From Xenoacremonium recifei (taxonomy: Eukaryota > Ascomycota > Sordariomycetes > Hypocreales > Nectriaceae): DNA of 64,000 bases. Shown piece after piece: positions 11,956 to 21,035 of the stretch; the first letter of the stretch is position 1; the number at the start of each line of letters is the position of its first letter. Location: positions 186,001 to 250,000 of the forward strand of contig WOFQ01000036.1 in the NCBI GenBank assembly GCA_012184525.1. The letters run 5' to 3'. The notes beneath the pieces were generated by a model. The model made no database searches. It was not told where the DNA came from and saw only the letters and a list, made by a program, of their open reading frames with translations. Both the position numbers and the translations under genes were made by a program.

Positions 11956-12633
11956 TGATTAGTGCAGCGCTATTCAGGCATAATCAAACTATCCAGAAAT
12001 AGGAAATATCATTTAGCCAATTAACATGTCGCCCCTAAAAAGCCCCGATCTTGGCTCCTCCACTTCCGATTCGTGGGCTCGCGTGCAATAAGGGGTCCTA
12101 TTAGGGCACAGGACGTGCTGAGCTGAACCAGATTGCACGCGTAGGCAAGTTTGCTTATGCAGGGTGCATCGCAATTTATGGTGAGCTGTTAGGGTTAGGA
12201 TTGAAGCAAGAAGAAGGTATATATTAAGGTGTATATTGAGGTTTGTGTCTATATCTGTGGCCCTGAGGACTTCACTTGACCGGATTTGGTAGTACTACTA
12301 AACCAATCGTCATACTTGCAAAATTGTGTCTCAGGGTTCAGAGTACGCTGCTGTAAGCGAGATGGGGAATTGACTTTGTTACGGCTGAAAAAGAGCTAGG
12401 TTTGGCATCCAGGAGACAATGACGTACGAGGCCGAAACACATTGCAAACGCGAACACGCATACATACGGAGTAGGCACCACCAAGTATGGAGTACTCCAT
12501 AAAGAGGTGACATGTGTTAGTTAACCTCCTTGGGCTTGATTTGTCTAAGTCAACTCGGTACAATAGTACCATGAATTATGACTGACAATACAGAAATATG
12601 GCTCCATCCTAGTCACCACCCACGTTGAGGATT
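11956..12633. other. Intergenic with short palindrome
   Basis: No gene seen. It contains a perfect 16-bp palindrome TATGGAGTACTCCATA at 12486-12501, a related TACGGAGTA at 12465-12473, and a short telomere-like TTAGGGTTAGG at 12189-12199. The last part is the 3' flank of the catalase gene. Confidence 0.5.
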
Positions 12634-14664
12634 TTACTGCATCCTCTTTAACTCTGTTGCATTGCAGATCCGGGTCCCAAGATCCTTGTTGACAGTAGCG
12701 AAAAGACCTAGAAATCCTGTTAAAAAAAATATGTTTTTAGTATGCTTTTTTTTAGACGTACTGTATACTGCATGGCGCAGCTTCTCGTTTTTGACACCAG
12801 CGATGCTATCAGTAACATTGTCGATGTATCTCTCCTGATGGCCTTGTTCTCTGCCGAGAACTTCCCATAATGCTGTAGCTTGTTCGAAGTCTTGGGGACT
12901 AACTATGCTCGTATAGTTCGTGACCTCTCCTACCCATTTCTCATGTTCGGAAATAGTGCTCGACACCTTCATGCCTGTAACAGACATTTTAAAGCCGATA
13001 GGCTTCAACATGGAACCAACATAGTTAGGATCATCACCATAGTTGGATCCAAAGTTCATGAACCCATCGCGTTGAAACGGGCAATAGACCGGAGCTTTAG
13101 ATATATTAGTAGGAAGCTGTTGGTAGTTTGTTCCGAGCCTGTAGCGGGCGGCGTCAGGGTAGGCAAACATGCGAGCTTGGAGCACTGAGCCTAGTTAGTT
13201 TATGGTCATGACCAAGCCATCGGTTCACATACTAGGATCAGCCGAAGGCGCCCAGCCAGGGACCATCGTGGAAGGGGAGAAGGCTGCCTGTTCAATATCG
13301 GTGAAGTAATTACGCGGCTTTAGTCTAGTTAGTCTTTCGACTGTAGTAGAACACACCGCTGTCCAGCACATACATTTTGGTTAAAGGTTAAAACACCAAT
13401 CTGTCGCAGCGGAAAGTCGCCGTGTGGCCACACCTTAGTCATATCGAAAATATTCCACTTATAGTGTTCTGCTTGTGTAGGAGTCATAACCTGAACGAAA
13501 ACATTATACTTCGGATAATTGCCATTCTCAATGGCGTCGAATAGATCTTGCACAAGATAGTCTGGGTTGTTGCCGGCTAGCTTTATAGCTGTTTTGGCAT
13601 CAAGATTTTGGACACCAAGCTGGCTTTTAATATGGACCTTGATGTATAGAAACGACCCGTCCTTACCAAGCCCTATCAGTTAGATTCAACAAAGAAAGAA
13701 AATTCAAGACCACCTACATCCTTGGTGAACTTATACGTGTGTCCGCTGTATGCGTTCATGGCCCTAAGTGAAGCTGGAGTTCCGCGGTCACTGAAGAGAT
13801 GCATGAGCTCATGAATTCCTTCCGGATTTCCAACGTGGAAGCTGAGACACGGCGTTAGTGTTAGGCAGCTTCTTCTGCATAATGGCCACTCACTCCCAAA
13901 ACTTTTCATTAAGGAAATTGTCAGCCGGCGGACTCTAAGCTCTAACCCGACAGCAAAGAAAGGCTCACCATGTCCGCGTCAGGCATGTTCGTTCTGGGGT
14001 GCCTCTTATGGGACCGGTTCAGTGAAGGAAACTTGATGGGATCCCTGACGAAGAAAACAGGCTGCCTACGTGAGTATAAAAGTGGCAACTGAAAAGTCCC
14101 GACTTAGACTTACCGTATTGTTGAAGACCCAGTCGAGGTTTCCCTCGTCTGTATATAACTTCATAGCCCATCCATGAACATCGCGGGTGGTATCTGCAGA
14201 TCCACGCTCAGGGCCAACAGTGGAGATTCGAACAAGGCATTTCGTCTTCTTACCGACTTTGCTCAGGAAGCTGGCAGAGGTGAGGTCTGAGCAGTCATGA
14301 GTCACTTCAAACTCGCCATAAGCTCTACAGAGGCTCTATCAGTCACAAAGAGCAGCCCACTAGTCGACCAAACTTACCCAGCTGCTTTTGCATGAACCAC
14401 CCTAGGAAGAATGAGCCAGGGCGCCGTGAATTCAGTTCTGGGATTGACTTGCCGTTCAGGAATCCGTTCCCGAGAAAAGTGTGCCAACGTTTCAATGAGC
14501 TGTGTGTCTTGCAAGAGGACAAGGCCTCCGCCGCCCTCGTTACGCAGCTGCGTGCTGGTCACATTGCTGGGCTGCGGGCATCCTGGAAAGCATTAAGCCA
14601 CAACCTTCTTCAAAAATATGGTAAATATAATTTTACCCTCAGCAAGCGTGTAAGTAGGCGACAT
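12634..14664 (-). CDS. Small-subunit catalase (11 exons)
   Basis: Haem catalase that decomposes H2O2. My model joins 14664-14637, 14582-14453, 14401-14378, 14324-14114, 14061-13969, 13901-13894, 13841-13718, 13661-13374, 13317-13233, 13184-12762 and 12716-12634: 1,497 nt, 498 residues. It begins MSPTYTLAEGCPQ. Catalytic His56 (RVVHAKAAG) and Asn129 (FNNTPVFFVRD) are present, as are the haem-ligand Tyr339 (RMFAYPDAARYRLG), GNPEGIHELMHLF and NIFDMTKVWPH. The length fits clade-3-type small catalases. The C-terminus (KRMQ) is not a standard PTS1 signal. Two oddities: a 51-nt GC-AG intron (14452-14402) and an 8-nt exon (13901-13894) encoding the F-W-D turn. The acceptor before GAC at 13661 has an alternative TAG site upstream. 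It is divergent from the GMC gene. Confidence 0.93.
13894..13901 (-). other. 8-nt microexon of the catalase gene
   Basis: The bases TTTTGGGA lie between an acceptor AAAG and a donor GTGAGT. Inserting them between the exon ending ...PDADM and the exon starting TTC CAC GTT GGA gives M-F-W-D-F-H-V-G-N-P-E-G, the conserved catalase sequence, and restores the frame. Flanking introns are 67 and 52 nt. Confidence 0.85.
14402..14452 (-). other. GC-AG intron in the catalase gene
   Basis: Donor GCAAGT, acceptor CCTAG, 51 nt. Removal joins PER to VVHAKAAG, the invariant catalase distal-His segment. The intron is a multiple of three and has no stop, so retention would insert 17 residues directly before the catalytic His. 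Confidence 0.85.
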
Positions 14665-15736
14665 GATTATGGTTGAAAGTATCAGAAGCAGACTTGAAAG
14701 AGAATCTTATTCAAGAATCTTTTGGGGCTTGATACATCTGCTTCTCTATTATATACGTATACGTTTGTACCAAACAAATTTCCCGCTCGGACAGGAAAGT
14801 CGAAATTAATCAGATAGATACCATTGGTCCTCATCGAAAGACATCTGCCTCAGTAAGATATTAGACAGTGCGTCCCGATTAATGTAGAAGAGTGGAGTAG
14901 ATTGTCAATAGCCTCACATTCGGCCGAAGGCTCGCTTGTAGCTAGTACGTCATGATTGCGTAGCGGATGCCTTAAGTTTTGACAGAAACGTGATGCATAT
15001 GAAGCCAGCCAGCCACTTCTCAGATGTGTTGTAGGCTTCTCGGTTTCATTCGCTGAATAGTCAACCCCAAGACGGTACTTTATGGGCCGGATCCGGGACC
15101 CGGAAATCATTTCCAGTTGTGGTACATCCTGGTCCACAGCCACCCGCAAAAGCTCGGAGTCTGCGGTGTTATCAAGGAACACGGGAGGAAGTCTCGCCGG
15201 CCCCCCGAGGAGATTTCAACTGCCGACATTTCCGAAGAATCTGCCAGAGCTGAGAGGCCAAAGTACTCATCATGTCGGTTCATTTTCAGCTCTAGACTTA
15301 TCCAATTGCTCCGAGACTATCTGCCGATCACATCCAACCTCGGTATAAAAGAGGGATTGAACTTAGGCCTACCGCTCATGATCCTGGGGGACCTAATTAC
15401 ACTACGGGACCCGACGACCAATAGGCTCAGCGTTCTAAGTTTCGCCTTAATCCAGTAAGAGTATTTGACCAATGGCATTCAATGTCGCAATCTGAGAGGT
15501 CTGGTGATGGTCTGGTGTTGTCACTAAGCATCAAGTCAATGCCGATACCGAACGGAGACTCAGCAAAGTTCTTGCCATAAGAAGAGAAAACAGCTGTATA
15601 CTCCGTGCCCTCAATATATAAACCCGCCGAGATCTCAATACAATTGCCTTAAGATAGGAGACATAATCAAGTCATCAATTGGCGTCTCAATATATTGGAA
15701 GATAAATTTCATCAGCTTCATACGGATCTCAACACA
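14665..15736. promoter_or_regulatory. Shared divergent promoter region, catalase / GMC oxidoreductase
   Basis: 1,072 bp between the two start codons. On the catalase side there is a TATATAAT on the minus strand at 14748-14755, 84 bp upstream of its ATG, and a heat-shock-element-like TTCAAGAA at 14710-14717. On the GMC side a TATATAAA lies at 15615-15622, 115 bp upstream of its ATG, and a further TATAAAA at 15344-15350. No gene is evident in between. Joint regulation is an inference. Confidence 0.6.
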
Positions 15737-17479
15737 ATGTCTGTCAAAGACGGTTCCTTTTTCGACTTCATTGTGGTCGGCGGTGGCACGGCTGGTAATA
15801 TCGTTGCTGCTCGGCTAGCCGAAAATCCTCACGCCAGGATTCTGGTGGTCGAGGCTGGCATCGGTAGCTCCAAGGATAATGAGGAGATCCGTACCCCCGC
15901 CTTAGCAATGGACATTCGAGGCAGCCAGTATGATTGGGCTTACAAGACCACTATGGTCAAGCGAGATGACTACGAGCGCATCGAAAAGCCCAATACCCGT
16001 GGCAAGGCTCTCGGTGGCAGTTCGTCGCTCAACTACTTTTCGTGGGTTCCGGGTTCTAAAGGCACGTTTGATATGTGGGAGGAATATGGTGGGAAGGAGT
16101 GGACGTGGGATCCTCTTGTTCCTTACCTCCGGAAGAGTGTAACCTATCACGACGATGCCGGCTTGTATCCCTCGGAATTGAAGAAGATTGGGGCTGGAGG
16201 GCCAATTCCAATTGCCCACGCAGACCTAATCCCCGAACTGAAACCCTTCCGAGACCTTCTTACTAAGGCCTGGAAATCCACAGGCGAGCCTGTTACCGAG
16301 AATATCTTCGACGGTACAATGCGTGGCTTGGTCCACAGCGTCAATACAATCTACAAAGGCCGGCGTTCGGGCAGCTTCCTCGCGGTCGCGGACAAGCCCA
16401 ACATTACGATCTTGGCCCAAGTTCACTCGAAATGCCTTCTCATCGACAGAGCTGACCGTACCGCCAAGGGCGTGACCGTCATCAATGGCTCGGGAGAGGA
16501 GGTTAGTCTCTATGCTAACCGCGAGGTCATTGTATCCGAGGGTGTCTTCGAGTCCCCGAAGCTCCTCATGCTGAGCGGAATTGGACCCGCCGCTGAGCTT
16601 GCTAAGCATAACATCCCTCTGATTGTTGACTCGCCCCATGTCGGCCAGCACCTTTTGGATCACCCAGGTGTTCCTTTCGTGCTTAAAATCAAGGATAGCT
16701 ACTCGATGGATAATCACGTCTTGCGCAAGGGCCCTCTCCAAGACAAAACTTTGTCGGCTTACGCGAACGGCCACGCCGGCCCGATGGGATCACCCTTCCT
16801 CGAGATGATCGGGTTCCCTCGTATCGACAAATACTTGGAAAAATCTCCCGAATATCGTTCTGCGAAGGCTGCAAATGGCGGCCTCGATCCTTTCTGTCCG
16901 TATGGTCAGCCCCATTTCGAGCTCGACTTCATCCCTCTGTTTGGCAGTGCCTTCCAATGGCACTTCCCACACCCTAGCAAGGGTAGCTATATGACAGTCA
17001 TGGTTGATCTTGTCCGGCCTGTCTCTGAGGGAGGCGAAGTCACTCTGAACAGCGCCGATCCCTTGCAACAAGCTAATATCAACCTCAATTATTTCAATAA
17101 TGACCTTGATATTATTGCCATTCGCGAGGGAATCAGATATACATATGACGTTCTTAAGAATGGTGACGGCTTTAAGGATATTATTGAGGACGAGTACCCA
17201 TGGGATATGCCACTGAACGACGACGAGGCGATGAAAAGAACGGTCTTGGACCGCTCCCAGACATCATTTCACCCCTGTGGTACTGCTCGCCTGTCCAAGA
17301 ACATCAAGCAGGGCGTGGTAGACTCCAGCCTCAAAGTCCACGGAATCAAGAAGCTCCGTGTTATTGATGCCTCTGTTATCCCTGTTATCCCAGATTGCCG
17401 CATTCAGAACTCTGTCTACATGATTGCTGAGAAGGGTGCTGATGCAATCAAGCGTGATCACGCAGATCTATATCATTAG
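15737..17479 (+). CDS. GMC-family FAD oxidoreductase
   Basis: Single-exon gene; the start is the ATG at 15737 in a good context (ACACAATGT), giving 580 residues. Domain evidence: FAD-binding VVGGGTAGNIVAARL at the N-terminus, GMC signature 1 region GKALGGSSSLNYFSWVPG, signature 2 GVFESPKLLMLSGIGP, and C-terminal DRSQTSFHPCGTARL. His512 matches the catalytic base of glucose oxidase. The second catalytic position, 43 residues later and normally His or Asn, is Arg555 (DCRIQNSVYMIAEK). No signal peptide and no PTS1, so probably cytosolic. The family oxidises alcohols or sugars, passing electrons to O2 (making H2O2) or to other acceptors; the substrate here cannot be told. Divergent neighbour of a catalase. 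Confidence 0.92.
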   Translation: MSVKDGSFFDFIVVGGGTAGNIVAARLAENPHARILVVEAGIGSSKDNEEIRTPALAMDIRGSQYDWAYKTTMVKRDDYERIEKPNTRGKALGGSSSLNYFSWVPGSKGTFDMWEEYGGKEWTWDPLVPYLRKSVTYHDDAGLYPSELKKIGAGGPIPIAHADLIPELKPFRDLLTKAWKSTGEPVTENIFDGTMRGLVHSVNTIYKGRRSGSFLAVADKPNITILAQVHSKCLLIDRADRTAKGVTVINGSGEEVSLYANREVIVSEGVFESPKLLMLSGIGPAAELAKHNIPLIVDSPHVGQHLLDHPGVPFVLKIKDSYSMDNHVLRKGPLQDKTLSAYANGHAGPMGSPFLEMIGFPRIDKYLEKSPEYRSAKAANGGLDPFCPYGQPHFELDFIPLFGSAFQWHFPHPSKGSYMTVMVDLVRPVSEGGEVTLNSADPLQQANINLNYFNNDLDIIAIREGIRYTYDVLKNGDGFKDIIEDEYPWDMPLNDDEAMKRTVLDRSQTSFHPCGTARLSKNIKQGVVDSSLKVHGIKKLRVIDASVIPVIPDCRIQNSVYMIAEKGADAIKRDHADLYH

Positions 17480-20400
17480 ATTGACGATGATCTGAGGGCT
17501 GAGATGAGATAGGGCTAGAGTCAAGTGCGATGGTATAAGACCAGAATAGCTGAATTATTTTTTCGCATTTATTTTGCCCAAGTTGATGCATTTTACATCG
17601 GGTTCCTCTCTTTGTCTGCACTGGTGGTGTCCTTGTGATTGTGCGTGCGTTCCTAATGGCTTTCTTGCCTTCATTTTATCATCCGCTGACATTTCATGAA
17701 GGCTAATTATCTTGTTCAACTGCCAGCAGGACATAATGCACCGACACTATACCATGACCCAGCACCGCTTGCTTTGGTGACGAGCGAGTATATCAACATT
17801 CAGGAGATAAAAGTAGCATGCGGGTATTAAATCACAAATTATGCGACAGTCCACCCTGTTTCCCAGGAGGAAAGTCCTGGAGACTTGAAGATAGTTGAGA
17901 CGACAACCTTGGCGGCCGTAGACGATGTAGGAAAACAGGGCTAGTCCAGCTGGGGATGGGGAAACCTCAGGCGGAATAACCCTGACTCCTAAATGTAACG
18001 TCCTTGTGTTAGAGTTAAAAGGTCAAATGGGCTATGTACTCCAGTGAATTAGCCTTGCAGCTCATTAAGCAAACAAAGTAACAATTGCCTGAGTCTGATT
18101 AGCCACCAGGGAGAAAATTCAGGCCTCGACCTCACTTCACCGAAGCAAAAGGCAAATAGACACAACGGAGTGATATTTGATGGTACCTGAATTAAATTAT
18201 CGAGGTTCTGTCCGAATAGAACGGCGATATCTTGAGAATGGGTGTCAAAGGACGGATAATGCCATGTCCCAATGGCGGCATTTTGCCATGTGCCCTCTTA
18301 ATGAAAAAACCAGAATCGTTCCATTTCGCAGCCTCTAGGGTTGAATTTAACAATTTAGTCGCGCTGGGAGAGAGACAGAGGAGAGCTAGACAAGAAAGAA
18401 GACCGGAGTCGAGTTTGCAAACCCATCGTTCGTCAGTGAAGCACAACTTGATCGAGAATGCCCCGCGTACGTACACCCCTGAGCTACTTACCAAGGTCCC
18501 CCTCATTGGTGGCATGCTGCCCCAAGAGAATGGGCCACCCATCCTTCTGTCTTGCCGCCCAAGAAGAAGAGATTCCCTATCTTCGCTCAAAGGACTACAT
18601 GTCGTCAAGGGTATTTTAATGTTGCCTTAAGCCAGATCGATCAGGCCTGATGCGGTAGTTTCCAAGGCGTGCATCCAGGTTCCGTTGCCTGTCGTGCCTC
18701 CACATTCGTTCGCGATGAACGGGAAGATCAGATACTACACAGACATGAAAACCCATTAACAAGACAAACACAGCCACACGCTGGCACTGCGTCCCTTCGT
18801 AGACAGACCGTGCTTCAGTCTCTGAGGATAGGACACTGAACATTTGGAGAAGCTGGCCTTCAAGTAGGCCTGTCGCATAGAGACAAGAGGGGCTAGAAAC
18901 GAGAAAGAAAGTCTGGGAAGGTGTCCTCATCGACTTCTTCGGACACCCAAAGGAATTCCTCCCAGCCAGTAACGTATGGCGCCATCGCTAGGCTTATTTG
19001 GTGGCGAGAGAATGCGGTTTTAGGTGATCTGCCAGTTCACGCGCGTAGCTAACCTTCTAGCTCTTGTAGGCCGACAATTGGGGTCAACGGCTAGTAAAAT
19101 TAATAGCAATAGCTGAATTTGCGCGCGGCACGAAGAGGAAGAGGGGTGATTACGGAGCGCGGGAAGGCTGCGGTGGGAACTGAAATAATAAGACGGAATT
19201 AGAACAACGAAGAAGAAGAAGGGCCATGCGCCCGGCCTCCGTCACGGGATTACGTATAACAAGATCCGGAAGCCGAAGAAGGAGGCCAAGAAGATCGCTG
19301 CGAAGGTCAAGGAGAAGATTAAGGCTGCTATGGAGGGGACAGTAATGGTGAGGGAGCTCAGGAGCCGGGCCAGGCGGAGGCGGATGCTCCTCAGACGGAG
19401 GTAGATGCTACGGAGACAAAGGGAGGAGAAGTCAAGTAGAGGCGCACTATGGGTCAAAGGGCTAGGTAAAATGGAGTTGAGGCGATGTTCTAGGAGACTC
19501 AGGGGCTAGTGAAATCCGCCAAATCCCTGCCGGAGAACTTGATCCCTCACCCACACCCTCGCAGTCCCAAGCCCAAGTCCAAGTTGGCAGTATTGGCGGG
19601 GTGAAGGATAGCAACAAAGCGGGATCGGGTTTCGAGCCTCGCCACATAGTTGGTATAATTTGCGCGATCCGGGGAGTGTCGTTTGGGTCTTCACCGGCCT
19701 CGCTGTCGCAACCGGCAAAGATTCGTCCTTGTAATCTAGCTCCTCGCGCTCGACGTCTTCGACTGGAAAATACTCGCCGGTGTTTGCTTTCCGAACTTCT
19801 GGTCCTCTGTTATATCTTCAATTCCTGCTACCATTGTGGTCGTTCTCTTTGATATGGCTCTGCCTCCCGTCGCACATAGCTAGACAACATCTTCCTCTTC
19901 ATCATCATCTTCTACATTTCAGGCGTCGTGCAGCTTGATAGGGATATCAAGTGATCCAGGTTATTTTATTACAGACAATAGCAGAATGTCTAGTCATTGT
20001 AGGGGCGGTAGCATGCCTGCGCGTTGGCAGATATGACAGCTAAGAACGTCGGGCGGGACGTTGGGGCAGATGAGTTACTGGCTCAAGTTTGTGGGTTTTT
20101 GAGATTTGAGAACCATTGGGACTAAAGCTTGATAAGTATTTTCTTTGTGTCAATGATATAGAGGTATTGTGGGAATAGTGGCCGGTATTTGGCAGTGACG
20201 TAGGCTGGATCTCTGGACGGATCAGATGGTAACTAAATGCGCGGAGTCTGTTAGAAGCCGAGAGATTGTTTACAAGGACCGAAGTTTGACGTTAGCGACT
20301 TTTTTTTTGCGGGGGAGAAAAGCCTGCATTTTCCAGTATTATCGCCTCCCCCAAGAATACTCAGCCATGCCTTGGTCAAGCTTCACCGGATAGCAACGTG

Positions 20401-20735
20401 GCTCACGTTGCGATCGTCATCATTAGCCGCTCGACTAATGCTGATGTGCAGACTATGCCAGTCTGGTCTTTGTGTAGATCCGGGGCTGATCTGTGCCTGA
20501 CAACGGGAGCCCCGGGACGGTCATGGGAGCAAACGACGTTGCCTGCGCACACAAAGACATCTCGTAGAATCTCTCAGCGAAAGCCCCATTCTCCAGTTTG
20601 TGAGATTCCTATCGCAGAGGAAGAAGACACGTAGCCAAGATCTGGCAACACACAATGGACCACGAATAATCGGCAACTCAATGAGTACGCAGTTAATGCA
20701 TAAACACAACATCCATTCAAAAGTCTAATGAATCT
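17480..20735. other. Gene-poor stretch with a possible degraded gene fragment
   Basis: About 3.2 kb downstream of the GMC gene. Apart from a possible pseudogene fragment at about 19190-19440, I see no supportable gene. ORFs of 60-138 codons (e.g. 18192-18608 and 18232-18630 on opposite strands) have no recognisable domain. There is no tRNA, terminal repeat or CRISPR-like array. Confidence 0.45.
19190..19440 (+). pseudogene. Possible 3' end of a degraded gene (frameshifted Lys-rich C-terminus)
   Basis: One plus-strand frame reads a basic stretch including HGITYNKIRKPKKEAKK and KVKEKIKAAMEG. After GGGGA at about 19335 a neighbouring frame continues with an acidic tail (GEGAQEPGQAEAD, ATETKGGEVK) and stops at 19438-19440. 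A basic helix followed by an acidic tail, broken by one frameshift, looks like a decayed gene end. I do not recognise the family and no upstream exon is clear. Confidence 0.25.
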
Positions 20736-21035
20736 ATGGCAAATGCGCCCAAACTCCTCCGCAACAAGAACAAATCCAGAAAGCAAAGAAAGAGAAAGGA
20801 AAGGAAACAGGAAGCTGAATCAGACGTCACACATAGCACGTCGCATGTGCCCCTGTCCCGTGTCGACCAAGAAACTCTTTCACAAAGACTGTCTTTGAAA
20901 AGCGAACGACACCGCAGAAACATCCTCGTCCTCAGACCCGCCGTGGCTGGCTCCCCATTCAGTGAGAGTTTTCGTGTTGAGCTCCTGAGGCAGCTGGAGG
21001 AGCCGCTTTCCACTACGGGTGGCTATTATGAATAG
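20736..21035 (+). CDS. Small basic hypothetical ORF (99 residues)
   Basis: ATG at 20736. The N-terminus is strongly basic (KLLRNKNKSRKQRKRKERK) and is followed by a mixed segment (SFRVELLRQLEEPLSTTGGYY). It overlaps the 3' end of the Hsp70-like gene tail to tail by 23 bp. No domain is recognised and there is no independent support; it may be a chance ORF or a piece of something older. Confidence 0.25.
   Translation: MANAPKLLRNKNKSRKQRKRKERKQEAESDVTHSTSHVPLSRVDQETLSQRLSLKSERHRRNILVLRPAVAGSPFSESFRVELLRQLEEPLSTTGGYYE

Noticed and set aside
12189..12199. TTAGGGTTAGG, telomere-like
   Set aside because: Only 11 bp; expected by chance in 64 kb often enough, and no further repeats are nearby.
12634..17479. 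Secondary-metabolite gene cluster around the GMC oxidoreductase
   Set aside because: No polyketide synthase, peptide synthetase, terpene synthase, P450 or pathway regulator lies within the surrounding 10 kb.
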